50,144 nucleotides of DNA from Planctomycetota bacterium (GCA_902521645.1 CABYSN010000003.1:1-50144); one strand, 5' to 3'; positions 14,781 to 23,626 are shown, numbered from the stretch's first letter. Translations and numbers: made by a program. Notes: generated by a model not told the origin, from the sequence alone.

Positions 14781-16538
14781 ATGCACAGACATCGAACGAA
14801 CGTATCAAACGTCCTGATCATCGGATCCGGCGGAGCAGGGCTCAGTGCGGCCATCTCCGCGCACGAAGCAGGTGCCGAAGTAGTCATTCTTGGAAAGCGT
14901 CTCCGCAAAGACGCGCACACCGCCCTCGCTGCAGGCGGGATCAACGCCGCGCTTGGAACCGTCGACCCGGAGGACACCTGGGAACAGCACTTCGTCGACA
15001 CCTATGAGGAGGGCTATCATCTCGCCGACCCGCGAACTGTCGAGCTTCTCGTTCAGGAGGCACCGGCGCGCATCCGTGAACTGGAGGAGTGGGGCACGCC
15101 ATTCGCCCGCACCAAGGACGGCAAGCTCGATCAGCGTTTCTTCGGTGCGCATACCTACCGTCGAACCTGTTACGCGGGCGACTACACCGGGCGCGCGATC
15201 CTCAACACCCTGACCGAGCGCGTCGAACAGCTCGACATCCCGATTCTCGACATGCAGTACGTCTCCCGTCTGCTGGTTGACACCACCGGGGGGCAGCGTG
15301 AATGCTTCGGTGCGATGGCCTTTGACGTCGTCTCCGGACAGCGAACCGCTTTTCTCGCCGACTCCGTGGTCCTCGCCGCCGGTGGACACACCAGGATCTG
15401 GCGCATCAGCTCGTCCCGGCGCGACGAAAATACCGGTGATTCCATGAGACTCGCTCTGCAGGCCGGTTGCCAGCTTTCGGACATGGAGCTCGTCCAATTC
15501 CATCCCACCGGGATGGTCTTCCCGGAGGAGCTTGCGGGCACTCTCGTGACCGAGGCGGTCAGGGGCGAAGGTGGGCATCTTCGGAACACCGACGGTGAAC
15601 GGTACATGGCCCGTTACGACCCGGATCGGATGGAGCTCTCAACCCGCGACCGGGTCGCGCTCGCGAACTACACCGAGATACTCGAGGGCCGCGGCACCGA
15701 GAACAACGGCGTCTATCTCGACATCAGTCATCGCGACAAGGAGTACATCCTCGAGAAGCTGCCGCGCATGTACCGCCAGTTCATGGAATCCCAGATGCTC
15801 GACATCTCGAAGCACCCGATGGAGGTCGCTCCCACGGCGCACTACAGCATGGGCGGCGTCATGGTCGAGCCCGACACGCATGCGACCCGTGTGCGCGGTC
15901 TTTTCGCCGCCGGCGAGTGCACCTCCGGGGTTCATGGCGCGAACCGACTTGGTGGGAATTCGCTCGCGGAGATTCTCGTCTTCGGTCGACGCGCCGGCGA
16001 GAGTGCGGCGATTCATTCCAGCGAGTTGGATCTCCAGCGCCGAAGCCGTGTGGTCATCAACGAGGCGGACGATGAACTGGATGAGCTCACCAGCAATGGT
16101 GAGGAGCTGGCGCGCCCCATGCAGCGTGCCGTACGAAACATCATGTGGCAGCATTGCGGTGTGGTTCGCAACGGGCCTTCGATCGACGAAGGATTGGTCA
16201 AGATCGCCGAGCTGCGCGAGGCGGCCAAGGACGTGGACGTCAGGCCCAGCGCGGAAGGCTTCGGGGATCTGACCCTGGCTCTCGATCTGATGGGCGCGAT
16301 CGACAGCGCCGAAGCGACGCTGCGCGGGGCCCGGGAACGTCGCGAGAGTCGTGGTTCCCATCAGCGACTGGATTTCAAATCAACCGACCCGGATCAGCGC
16401 GTGAACTACGTGATCGAGCTCGACAGCCAGGGTGGCCAGCAGATCAGTCGTCAGTCCGTGGAGGCGGTGCCTGATTATCTCGCGGAACGTTTCGAGAGTT
16501 TCGTCGAGCCAGAGATCGAAGGGCGACTGCTCGAGTAG
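14781..16538 (+). CDS. FAD-dependent succinate dehydrogenase/fumarate reductase-family flavoprotein (SdhA/FrdA or NadB type)
   Basis: A 585-aa flavoprotein. The N terminus has the FAD dinucleotide motif GSGGAGLSAA (about 16-25). The family signatures are LAAGGINAALG, FHPTGM, the catalytic-region TEAVRGEGGHLRN, HYSMGGVMVEPDTHATRVRGLFAAGE and HGANRLGGNSLAE, with the C-terminal helical domain motif RRESRGSHQR. HGANRLGGNSLAE is closer to SdhA/FrdA, but no iron-sulfur or membrane subunit gene is adjacent, so an L-aspartate oxidase (NadB) or stand-alone reductase role is possible. TTG at 14757 is an in-frame alternative start; ATG 14781 is preferred, though it has no clear ribosome site. The AT-rich 100 bp upstream probably holds the promoter. 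Confidence 0.85.
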   Translation: MHRHRTNVSNVLIIGSGGAGLSAAISAHEAGAEVVILGKRLRKDAHTALAAGGINAALGTVDPEDTWEQHFVDTYEEGYHLADPRTVELLVQEAPARIRELEEWGTPFARTKDGKLDQRFFGAHTYRRTCYAGDYTGRAILNTLTERVEQLDIPILDMQYVSRLLVDTTGGQRECFGAMAFDVVSGQRTAFLADSVVLAAGGHTRIWRISSSRRDENTGDSMRLALQAGCQLSDMELVQFHPTGMVFPEELAGTLVTEAVRGEGGHLRNTDGERYMARYDPDRMELSTRDRVALANYTEILEGRGTENNGVYLDISHRDKEYILEKLPRMYRQFMESQMLDISKHPMEVAPTAHYSMGGVMVEPDTHATRVRGLFAAGECTSGVHGANRLGGNSLAEILVFGRRAGESAAIHSSELDLQRRSRVVINEADDELDELTSNGEELARPMQRAVRNIMWQHCGVVRNGPSIDEGLVKIAELREAAKDVDVRPSAEGFGDLTLALDLMGAIDSAEATLRGARERRESRGSHQRLDFKSTDPDQRVNYVIELDSQGGQQISRQSVEAVPDYLAERFESFVEPEIEGRLLE

Positions 16539-16577
16539 TTCGGTGCCTCCTGCGACCATCTGGCATGTCGTCCCGGC

Positions 16578-16583
16578 TAGTAT
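16578..16583 (+). promoter_or_regulatory. -10-like TAGTAT 7 nt before an ATG
   Basis: TAGTAT ends 7 nt before the ATG at 16591, and no Shine-Dalgarno site fits in between. This is the spacing of leaderless promoters. No good -35 hexamer was found. Confidence 0.35.
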
Positions 16584-16590
16584 CCTCGGC

Positions 16591-16833
16591 ATGGAAAACG
16601 ACATGATCACCAGCACTCGTCCCACCTCGCACGTGCCAGTGCTCATTCTGGGCTGGCTCGCCCTTCTCCTCATACCGGGTCTGGGGTTCTTCATCGGCTG
16701 GTACTGCTTTCACGTCGCCGACGATCGCCTCAGCACGTCGGTCACCGTCACCTCGATGAAGGTGGCCCGTTTTCTCTCGTATTTCCTCGTCCTGGCGATA
16801 ATGACTTGGATCACCATCGATCTCCTCACCTGA
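16591..16833 (+). CDS. small two-TM membrane protein
   Basis: An 80-aa protein with two transmembrane helices: residues about 15-38 (VLILGWLALLLIPGLGFFIGW) and about 58-78 (ARFLSYFLVLAIMTWITIDLL). No family recognised. It begins 52 bp after the flavoprotein gene but appears to have its own -10-like element 7 nt before the ATG and no ribosome site, suggesting a leaderless transcript. Longer in-frame starts upstream run through the flavoprotein gene in another frame and are rejected. Confidence 0.6.
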   Translation: MENDMITSTRPTSHVPVLILGWLALLLIPGLGFFIGWYCFHVADDRLSTSVTVTSMKVARFLSYFLVLAIMTWITIDLLT

Positions 16834-16916
16834 CGGCTGGACGTGCCTAGTGAGCGTTCGGTCACTGCGTCGGGTATCGCAGGCTCCCCAGCAGTGATCT
16901 TCATCAGAATCCCTCA

Positions 16917-17783
16917 TCAGGTTGATTCGAACCTGCTGGTGATCCAGAGGACACCGAATCCGATCACTCCGGACAGCAGGAACAACAGGGGGGCGCCGTA
17001 CCCCGGGGCATCGATCGCCAGCCGAATCAGAATCGTGGCCAGGACGAATCCCGTGTTGCGGGCCAGACTCCCGAATTCGTTGGTGAAACGGTAGGAAATC
17101 AGCAGGATCGCGATGTCCGCGATGATCAGCAGGGTGAAGAAGCCGGCGAAGAAGATGCCGGCATTCAGTTCGGCGGGGTTCCCGTCGACAACCTCCGCCA
17201 GCCAGCCGGCCAGCGCACTCGTCGCCATCACCACGAAACAGATGAACAGCAGGATGGCGATGATCCGTTTGATGCGCACGTAGTTCGCGACCGGGCCGGT
17301 TGGTTCCACTCCGTCCGCATACCTGTGCTCGTAGCGAGTGAACCCGAGTGTGACCAGCAGCAGCACGAGAAAGGTGAGGCACTTGGCGACAAGCAGCAGG
17401 TACCAGCCGGTTTCGATGGACTGTTCCAGTACATCGGTTCCCGCCACGTAGGCGAGGGCGTCACGCACCACGATCAGAGCGATCACTTCGAACTGCTTGG
17501 TCATGGCAGCCGAAAACGACTGGGGAATCGCCTGGATCAACTGGTAGACCTCGTAGACCAGCAGGATAGAGAATGGCGTGTAGAGCGCGAGCAGGGGCGA
17601 TTTGAGCAGGGACTCGATGCCCGGGGGGGCGAGGATCAGGTCACCCTGGACCAGCGCCCACATCAGCAGGTGCAACGCGAACCCGACGAGCGCGGCGTAC
17701 AGCGCGATGTGTTTGAAGGCGGCATCGGTTCGCGGCCCCATGAGTGCGTCGTACCAGCGCGTCGAAATGTCCTGTCGTTCCAT
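16917..17783 (-). CDS. polytopic membrane protein of unknown function
   Basis: A 288-aa integral membrane protein with about seven hydrophobic helices, for example ALYAALVGFALHLLMWALV, YLLLVAKCLTFLVLLLVTLG, IIAILLFICFVVMATSALAG and GAPLLFLLSGVIGFGVLWI. No signature motif or catalytic residue stands out. An in-frame ATG at 17834 would add a 17-residue extension; ATG 17783 begins MERQDISTRWYDALMG, with the first helix shortly after. The gene lies downstream of the 7-TM gene at 17946 on the same strand, separated by 162 bp and a hairpin. Confidence 0.7.
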   Translation of the reverse strand: MERQDISTRWYDALMGPRTDAAFKHIALYAALVGFALHLLMWALVQGDLILAPPGIESLLKSPLLALYTPFSILLVYEVYQLIQAIPQSFSAAMTKQFEVIALIVVRDALAYVAGTDVLEQSIETGWYLLLVAKCLTFLVLLLVTLGFTRYEHRYADGVEPTGPVANYVRIKRIIAILLFICFVVMATSALAGWLAEVVDGNPAELNAGIFFAGFFTLLIIADIAILLISYRFTNEFGSLARNTGFVLATILIRLAIDAPGYGAPLLFLLSGVIGFGVLWITSRFEST

Positions 17784-17850
17784 TGTGATCACCGGAGATA
17801 CTAGGCATGCTCCAGGCCTCAAGTCGATGGCCATGACCTTGCACCACCAT

Positions 17851-17869
17851 CCCTCGGGAACCCCGAGGG
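17851..17869 (-). terminator. possible hairpin terminator downstream of the 7-TM gene
   Basis: A perfect 8-bp stem (CCCTCGGG/CCCGAGGG) with a 3-nt loop, 77 bp past the stop of the minus-strand gene at 17946. No T tract follows, so its role as terminator is uncertain. Confidence 0.4.
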
Positions 17870-17945
17870 GGTCCGTGGAAAAACACGTTTCGACCGTGGC
17901 GTGTTCGGGGTCGGTCGGGGCATTCCATGGGATCTTTCCGGACGC

Positions 17946-18680
17946 TCAGCCGATCTGCCCCGTGGGTGCTTCCTGGTTCGAGGACGACCAGGATCCCGGA
18001 GCTCTGATGCACGCTGCGTATCCAGCCCAGATCAGGATCAGTCCAACCAGTTCGGCGACGTAGAGGGCCTCGACCGTGCCTGCCTTTGCCATCGAGCCTC
18101 CGATGCCCGGGAGAATTCCACCCACCGCGATCAGGGCGGTCCCGAGTGTTCTCGATCGTTGACCGGGCACCCCCCAGAAGCGGTGACAGCTCCAGACGGC
18201 CCCTCCCACGAGGAACAGTGCCGCATAGGCGTTGATGAAGGGCGTCAACACCCTGATCCACTGCCAGCCGATCACCGCTCCAGTGGGGCGATGGGCTTCG
18301 AGCTGGCTCGGATCCATCGGGCCGATCGCCACGGCGACGGCCGCCACCAGCACTGGAATCGCGCTGAGTACGGTCAGTCGATTGGCCGTCCGCCTCGTGA
18401 GAACGAGGTAGACGCTGCCCGTCGCGAGCGGCCATGCACCAAGAATCGCGCCCGCCAGATACCACCATCGGTTGAGTGTGATCGAGTTGCCTTCGAGCGT
18501 GATGATCGATTCAATGATCGTTCCCGACCCGTAGCAGACGACGCCGAGCGCCCACCATGTCAGGTAGGGAGGCCATCCGCGAAGTCGACATCGTGACACC
18601 AGTGCCGCCACGAATCCAACCGCGATCAGGCTGGTCGCGATCGGAAGATAATGAACCGCGCTGGTCTGGGCTTCGATCAT
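17946..18680 (-). CDS. seven-TM membrane protein coupled to M1-like peptidase gene
   Basis: A 244-aa integral membrane protein with about seven predicted helices (HYLPIATSLIAVGFVAALV, YLTWWALGVVCYGSGTII, YLAGAILGAWPLATGSVYLVL, LTVLSAIPVLVAAVAVAIG and others). The C terminus is polar. No conserved motif identifies a family. Its ATG overlaps the stop of the upstream metallopeptidase gene (TCAT on the plus strand at 18677-18680), so the two are translationally coupled and probably act together. A role as membrane partner or sensor is inference. Confidence 0.7.
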   Translation of the reverse strand: MIEAQTSAVHYLPIATSLIAVGFVAALVSRCRLRGWPPYLTWWALGVVCYGSGTIIESIITLEGNSITLNRWWYLAGAILGAWPLATGSVYLVLTRRTANRLTVLSAIPVLVAAVAVAIGPMDPSQLEAHRPTGAVIGWQWIRVLTPFINAYAALFLVGGAVWSCHRFWGVPGQRSRTLGTALIAVGGILPGIGGSMAKAGTVEALYVAELVGLILIWAGYAACIRAPGSWSSSNQEAPTGQIG

Positions 18681-20605
18681 CGGGTGAGGTTCCTTCCGTT
18701 CGATTTCTGCGACGGGGTGTTCGTGGTTCGCATCCAGGCATCCGGCTCGAAGACCGAACGATCACTCGTTGCTTCGCCGTCCCACACCACCGTCGTGTCC
18801 TTGCGGTAGTACCAGGCCAGCCGAAGGCGACGCCATCCAATCTTGCCGTTGCTGTGAAAGACCGTGATGTAACGACCTGGCAGGTCCGGATGATGCATGG
18901 TGTGCAGCACGGATTGAGAGTCGCCGGTCCAGATGGACGACCCGATCGAGAATCCATCGTCATCGACGGCGATCGGGTTCGCGGCCCGTGCGATCACTTC
19001 CGCATGACTGTCGATGGCTTCGCGTCCGATGAGCAGCATGTTCGCTCCGGGTTCGAGTCGTGAGGTCCATCCGAATTCTGCGGGGGATGCCATGCCGTCG
19101 CCGTTACCCACCACGGTCGTACCGTCCGCGAGTGTTCCCGCGATTGTCGGACTCGTGAATGCCGTGTCGATGAGTCGGTAGTGTCGACATTCCGGATCCA
19201 CCAGAACCATGCTGCCGTCGTCACTTCGAATCCGCTCGAGGCGCTGCGGTGGCGACGCCGTCATCTCCGGCGTGGTTCGAGGTCGCGTGTGCTTTCGGAC
19301 CCATCGATCAAAGAATGGGTCGAGCCATCCCTCCGGGTGATCCGGTCGAGTCGCCTCGGCGGCATCCTGGATCACTCCCCAGTCGATTCGTTCGCCCATG
19401 TGCGTCGTCGCCAGCGAACGCATCATGTCCCAGATCCTGCTTTCCTCGAATCGAGTGGGGGAGATGTGATCGTCCAGCACGTCCTGCAACATCATGATGA
19501 CGAACGACCCCTTCTGGTATCCGACGAATCGATTCACCCCGAGGCCTCCGCGGCCGAACTCACCCAGCGGGCCGTCATCCAGGTCGGGATCCAGCGAGAC
19601 CTGGTTGATGATGCCTCGTCGATACGTGCGTGCGGCGCCGGGACCTTCCTCCAGCCACCTGCGGCCGTAGTTGGTGCAGAAGCTGGTCAGTGCCTCGCAC
19701 CAGTTGCCGTCGGTCGGATCGACGTAGACCCCGTTGCCCCACCAGGCATGCACCAGTTCGTGATCGAGGTAGCCGGGTTTCAGGGATCGAGGCGCCATGG
19801 CGACGACCCGTGGACCGAGAAGTGTGAATCCCGGGAAGGCGAAACCCGATGAGAAGAAGTTCTCGACGATCGTGAACCGTTCGAAGGGATAGGGTCCGAG
19901 CAGGCGGCAGTAGGTCTTGAGATACCGTTCAGCGGCGTTCAGATAGTCACCGCTCTTGTCGAGATTCGAAGCCGCGACTTGAAGGACCACCGTGACCGGA
20001 CCATGGACTGTGTCGACATTTCGCGTGGTCCGTTGGTGGCGGTTTCCAGCCAGACTCATTCCGGAGATCGGTCTTGGGGTCTGCCAGTTCCAGACTGGTT
20101 CGAGAGGATCTTGTTCGGCCGACGGGTTGCCCGAGGCAATCAGCGACCAGCCTTCGAATGGTTCGATTTCAAGGGACATCATCCTGAGTTGGGGTACGCC
20201 CCGGTCATCGAGAGGCTGCGGGTGCCACGAACTGCCTGATGAGAGAAACACGCCATCCTCCGCCGCATGGGCGCGAACCGAGAGATTGTGGATCGCCCCC
20301 TCGACCTCACCGGCCTCGACATCCTCGACGTGCCTGCCCCGCCAGCGCATCACGACGGAGGCGTTCTTCGGAAGTTCCTCGAGCAGACCCGGTCGCGAGG
20401 GTGTCACCGTGAGTCCATCGACCATCACTTCCTCGATCGTGGCCTCGGGGTGCAGGCTGTAGCGGAGGTCCCCACCCCCGGCGAGGAGCATGTGGGAGGA
20501 TCCCGTGATGCGATTGTCGATCGGATCGACCTTGACGACCAGGTCCTGACGGTCGACCACCGCGGGGTCCACCAGGCAGCAAGTGGCCAGGATGGTGATG
20601 AGCAT
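18677..20605 (-). CDS. M1-like (gluzincin) metallopeptidase family protein
   Basis: A 642-aa protein with a short hydrophobic leader (residues 1-15). The zinc site is H282-E283-L-V-H286, with E304 as third ligand (HELVH...WCEAL), one residue closer than the usual M1 spacing. The helix YQKGSFVIMMLQDVL follows, as in M1 enzymes. The exopeptidase GxMEN motif expected about 30 residues before HExxH is absent; the equivalent place reads SSGFAFPGF. This suggests a non-canonical specificity. A C-terminal extension of about 190 residues is beta-rich. AGGAG lies about 10 nt before the ATG. The stop overlaps the start of the 7-TM gene. It probably acts in the periplasm. Confidence 0.8.
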   Translation of the reverse strand: MLITILATCCLVDPAVVDRQDLVVKVDPIDNRITGSSHMLLAGGGDLRYSLHPEATIEEVMVDGLTVTPSRPGLLEELPKNASVVMRWRGRHVEDVEAGEVEGAIHNLSVRAHAAEDGVFLSSGSSWHPQPLDDRGVPQLRMMSLEIEPFEGWSLIASGNPSAEQDPLEPVWNWQTPRPISGMSLAGNRHQRTTRNVDTVHGPVTVVLQVAASNLDKSGDYLNAAERYLKTYCRLLGPYPFERFTIVENFFSSGFAFPGFTLLGPRVVAMAPRSLKPGYLDHELVHAWWGNGVYVDPTDGNWCEALTSFCTNYGRRWLEEGPGAARTYRRGIINQVSLDPDLDDGPLGEFGRGGLGVNRFVGYQKGSFVIMMLQDVLDDHISPTRFEESRIWDMMRSLATTHMGERIDWGVIQDAAEATRPDHPEGWLDPFFDRWVRKHTRPRTTPEMTASPPQRLERIRSDDGSMVLVDPECRHYRLIDTAFTSPTIAGTLADGTTVVGNGDGMASPAEFGWTSRLEPGANMLLIGREAIDSHAEVIARAANPIAVDDDGFSIGSSIWTGDSQSVLHTMHHPDLPGRYITVFHSNGKIGWRRLRLAWYYRKDTTVVWDGEATSDRSVFEPDAWMRTTNTPSQKSNGRNLTR

Positions 20606-20867
20606 TCGTGTGCACTCCTGTGGTGTTCAGCATCCTAGGCGCTCTCTGATCTCGCAGGTGCTCCCGAATCCCGATCCCGGCTCGTCGCCGGCCTCCATGC
20701 GATGGTTGAATCCTTGATCGATCCAGCACGCGTCCACGCCAGCCGTGAACACCTGAACGCACCCTCAGCCGACCGATCCGTGGCAACCTCAACGGGTCCA
20801 TGCCACACCACCAGCCAGCCTCAGACTGTCCGTGTCCTCTTCATGAAACTCAATAGAGTTCAACCGC

Positions 20868-22070
20868 TTACAGGTTGCCGCGACGTTCCTGTTCGAGTTC
20901 GAGGGCTTCGAAGAGGGCCTTGAAGTTCCCCTTGCCGAAGCTCTGACTTCCCTGGCGGGAGATGATCTCGAAGAACAGGGTGGGGCGGTCCTGCAACGGC
21001 TTGGTGAAGAGCTGCAGCAGGTAGCCTTCGTCATCGGCGTCGACGAGGATGCCGAGGTTCTTGATCGCCTCGTGGTCCTCCTTCACCGGGTTGTGTCCGT
21101 GCTCGGTGAGCATGGTGTTCACTCGGTCCCAGACCTTCTCGTAGTAGGTGTCCGGAAGCTGGAGGAAGTCGACGCCGCGACGACGCAGTTCCGCGACCGA
21201 GGCGAGTTCGTCGTCGGTGCGCAACGCGAGGTGCTGGATGCCGGGGGTGTTCGAGTGCCACTCGAGGTACTCGAGGATCTGGCTCTTCTTCTTGCCATCG
21301 GCGGGTTCGTTGATCGGCATCTTGATGAGGTTGTTGCCGGAGGCCATCACCTTCGACATCAGCGCCGAGTGTTCGGTGGAGATGTCGGCGTCGTCGAAGT
21401 GCTTGAACATCTTGAACTCGAGGACGTTCTCGTACCAGTCGACCCAGTGGTTCATCTTGCCCTCTTCGACGTTGCCCACGCAGTGGTCGACGTACCTGAG
21501 GCCGCAGGGGTTGTCCTTGTTGTACTGGTTCAGGACGAAATCCATTCTCTTCCAGCCGGGGAGGAAGAGGCCGCCGTGCTTGAGCTCGCGCAGCGAATAG
21601 GCGCCGGTGCGGCTCACGAAGGTGTGGACCGCGCGCCCGTAGGTGCGGATCGATGCTGTGCTGACCGTGCCGTTCTCGTCGGAGAAGGTCTCCGGTTTGT
21701 GGGCCGAGACCGCGCCGTTCTTGATGGCGCGCTCGTACGCCTTCTCCGCATCGTGCACGGTGTAGGCGATGTCCTTGATGCCGTCGCCGAACTTCTGCAG
21801 CTCGGAGTTGGCCGGATGATCGGGTTGCAGTGGGGTCTCGAGGATGAAGCGGATGTTGCCCTGCTCGAGGAAGTACCGCGCCATCTGGCGGTCGCCGGTG
21901 GTGAGGTCGCTGAACTGGGTCACCTGGAAGCCGAAGGTCATCGCGTAGAAGAACGCGGCCTGCTTGGCGTTGCCCACGCAGAAACGGACGTGGTCGACGT
22001 CGATCAGTCGAAGCGGGTCGGCATTGTTGGCGGCCTGGGTGGGGTCGTTCGAGGTGGCGATTGAGCTCAT
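20868..22070 (-). CDS. hppD: 4-hydroxyphenylpyruvate dioxygenase
   Basis: A 400-aa enzyme that converts 4-hydroxyphenylpyruvate to homogentisate in tyrosine breakdown. Two VOC (glyoxalase-like) domains are visible: residues about 22-160 (DVDHVRFCVGNAKQAAFFY) and about 190-375. The iron ligands are H196 (YVDHCVGN), H280 (GIQHLALRT) and E368 (FFEIISRQG), with the usual C-terminal helix [13 protein letters not shown]. The length is close to that of bacterial and plant homologues. A ribosome site AGGAAGGA lies just before the ATG. No homogentisate dioxygenase gene lies nearby, so the pathway partners are elsewhere. A decayed partial copy of its 3' part lies at 14467-14667. Confidence 0.96.
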   Translation of the reverse strand: MSSIATSNDPTQAANNADPLRLIDVDHVRFCVGNAKQAAFFYAMTFGFQVTQFSDLTTGDRQMARYFLEQGNIRFILETPLQPDHPANSELQKFGDGIKDIAYTVHDAEKAYERAIKNGAVSAHKPETFSDENGTVSTASIRTYGRAVHTFVSRTGAYSLRELKHGGLFLPGWKRMDFVLNQYNKDNPCGLRYVDHCVGNVEEGKMNHWVDWYENVLEFKMFKHFDDADISTEHSALMSKVMASGNNLIKMPINEPADGKKKSQILEYLEWHSNTPGIQHLALRTDDELASVAELRRRGVDFLQLPDTYYEKVWDRVNTMLTEHGHNPVKEDHEAIKNLGILVDADDEGYLLQLFTKPLQDRPTLFFEIISRQGSQSFGKGNFKALFEALELEQERRGNL

Positions 22071-22111
22071 TGGAGTCCTTCCTGAGATGCCCTGGGAGGG
22101 CGTATCATCAT

Positions 22112-22130
22112 CCTTTAGTGTACCTTTAGT
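22112..22130. promoter_or_regulatory. tandem CCTTTAGT repeat upstream of hppD
   Basis: Two exact copies of CCTTTAGT (22112-22119 and 22123-22130) lie one helical turn apart (11-bp period), 42-60 bp upstream of the hppD start codon in the divergent region. The spacing fits a regulator binding one face of DNA, or part of a promoter. No known factor is implied. Confidence 0.35.
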
Positions 22131-22237
22131 TTCGCATCATTCCAATGAAGGATGCCGAGACCACGCGGTTCCACACCAGAAACTCCTCAGGCACGCATCC
22201 CTGTCCCTTTGACGCTCTCAAATCGGAGATAAAGATC

Positions 22238-22555
22238 ATGACCAGTGAAGATCAATCGTCCGGAAACATCGCTCCTCATCGTGGTGTGCTGGTCTGTCTG
22301 TGCGGGATTCTCGGCTTCGGTTGCCCGGTCTTCGGCATCGTCGCCTGGGTCCTCGCCAGCAACGACCTCGCAGGCATGGCCAGTGGATCGGTCGATGCTG
22401 CGGGAGCCGGTCTGACCAGGCTGGGAAAGACGATCGCGATCATCGGAATCGTCTTCTTCGCGATCATGCTGCTCTATGCGCTGCTCTGGGGTGATGGCTC
22501 GATGCTGACCAGCACCGGCATCAATGGTCCGGAAGACGCCGGCACCTTGCCCTGA
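22238..22555 (+). CDS. small two-TM membrane protein
   Basis: A 105-aa protein with two hydrophobic helices: residues about 15-38 (VLVCLCGILGFGCPVFGIVAWVLA) and about 65-88 (TIAIIGIVFFAIMLLYALLW). Between them, ASNDLAGMASGSVDAAGAGLTRLGK is typical of DUF4190-like proteins, which have this two-helix layout; the assignment is tentative. GGAG lies about 10 nt before the ATG at 22238. It is followed after 12 bp by a DUF2752 gene, and the two pair up often in planctomycetes and Bacteroidetes (recalled, not checked). Confidence 0.68.
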   Translation: MTSEDQSSGNIAPHRGVLVCLCGILGFGCPVFGIVAWVLASNDLAGMASGSVDAAGAGLTRLGKTIAIIGIVFFAIMLLYALLWGDGSMLTSTGINGPEDAGTLP

Positions 22556-22567
22556 GGTACGCTCGCC

Positions 22568-23044
22568 ATGGGTGCGTTTCGACTGGAGAGAGCCCCGAGA
22601 ATCCCACCCGTCTCCGCCGTCCTGGTGACGGTGGTCATCGCGATCGCGTTGATCGTCATCGGCTTCGAATTCTTCGCCACGCAGCTGTTCACGACGCCGC
22701 CAGAGACCCTGTGTCCGCTGCGTGCGAACACCGGTCTTCCGTGTCCCGGTTGCGGAGGCACTCGTGCCGCCCGCGCCATGCTTCGACTCGATCTGGTGGA
22801 CGCTCTGGCGCACAACCCATTGCTCGCACTGGGAGGTTGTCTCCTGCTCGCGGCGTTTGTCGTGCGACTCGTCTTCGGGCGCACGGTCCGAGTCTCGCCG
22901 ACACAACGGCAGTGGACCACGATCGGGGTCGCGTTCGGGGTCCTGATTCTTCTGAACTGGATCTGGGTGCTGGGACGCCATGGTGTGCTGCCACTTGGCA
23001 ACGCACCCGTCGAGGCATCGGCCCTGTCATCCGACACTCAGTAG
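22568..23044 (+). CDS. DUF2752 membrane protein
   Basis: A 158-aa membrane protein with three hydrophobic segments. The signature CPGCGGTRA (about residues 59-67) following an external CPLR is diagnostic of DUF2752; the paired cysteines may form a redox or metal site, but no function is known. The first helix is at about 16-40, and the others flank the sequence after the motif. It sits 12 bp after the DUF4190-like gene, forming a likely two-gene operon. Its 3' end overlaps that of the convergent apt gene by 7 bp. Confidence 0.82.
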   Translation: MGAFRLERAPRIPPVSAVLVTVVIAIALIVIGFEFFATQLFTTPPETLCPLRANTGLPCPGCGGTRAARAMLRLDLVDALAHNPLLALGGCLLLAAFVVRLVFGRTVRVSPTQRQWTTIGVAFGVLILLNWIWVLGRHGVLPLGNAPVEASALSSDTQ

Positions 23045-23562
23045 CGAAGCAGTGAGTGGACCTCGACCGGCTCGAGCAGGTCGCGACCTTTCAGAGCTTC
23101 CAGCTCGATCAACACCACGAGTCCGAGCACGTCGCCTCCGAGATCCTTGATCAGATCGCAGGCGGCCTTGGCCGTTCCGCCGGTGGCGATCAGATCATCC
23201 ACCAGCAGGACCTTCTGTCCCGGCTTGATCGCGTCCTTGTGCATCTCGAGCGTATCGGTGCCGTATTCGAGTTCATATTCGATCGAGACGGTCTCGTAGG
23301 GGAGCTTGCCCGGTTTTCGAACCGGGACGAAGCCGCAACTCAATGACTGCGCCAGTGCGGTTCCGAAGATGAACCCACGGCTTTCCGCACCGACGACCAG
23401 ATCCGGGCGATCGTCACGCCAGGGGTTCGCCATCAGTTCGACCGCCAGTGACAGTCCTGAAGGATCCGACAACAGGGGGGTGATGTCCTTGAAGCGGATG
23501 CCGGGCTTGGGAAAGTCTGGGATGTCGCGAATGAGCGCGGTGAGTGATTCGTGCATGATCAT
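23038..23562 (-). CDS. apt: adenine phosphoribosyltransferase
   Basis: A 174-aa purine salvage enzyme converting adenine and PRPP to AMP. The PRPP-binding motif VLLVDDLIATGGTA is at about residues 119-132. The N-terminal hood region IRDIPDFPKPGIRFKDITPLL and the VVGAESRGFIFG segment are typical of Apt. The length matches the family. A start two codons later (23556) is equally possible; much longer in-frame starts upstream cross into the divergent gene and are rejected. It is divergent from the GroES-like gene and overlaps DUF2752 by 7 bp at its 3' end. A G7 run lies in the spacer. Confidence 0.94.
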   Translation of the reverse strand: MIMHESLTALIRDIPDFPKPGIRFKDITPLLSDPSGLSLAVELMANPWRDDRPDLVVGAESRGFIFGTALAQSLSCGFVPVRKPGKLPYETVSIEYELEYGTDTLEMHKDAIKPGQKVLLVDDLIATGGTAKAACDLIKDLGGDVLGLVVLIELEALKGRDLLEPVEVHSLLRY

Positions 23563-23590
23563 GTTGTAGCAGCGCGAGGGGGGGCCGTGG

Positions 23591-23619
23591 TTTTCATGTC
23601 GGCTCGGAACCTCTAGAAT
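23591..23619 (+). promoter_or_regulatory. candidate promoter of the GroES-like gene
   Basis: TTTTCA (23591-23596) and TAGAAT (23614-23619) are spaced by 17 bp, close to the sigma-70 consensus. The -10 element ends 7 nt before ATG 23627, which would make the transcript leaderless or nearly so. Confidence 0.45.
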
Positions 23620-23626
23620 GCTCCAT

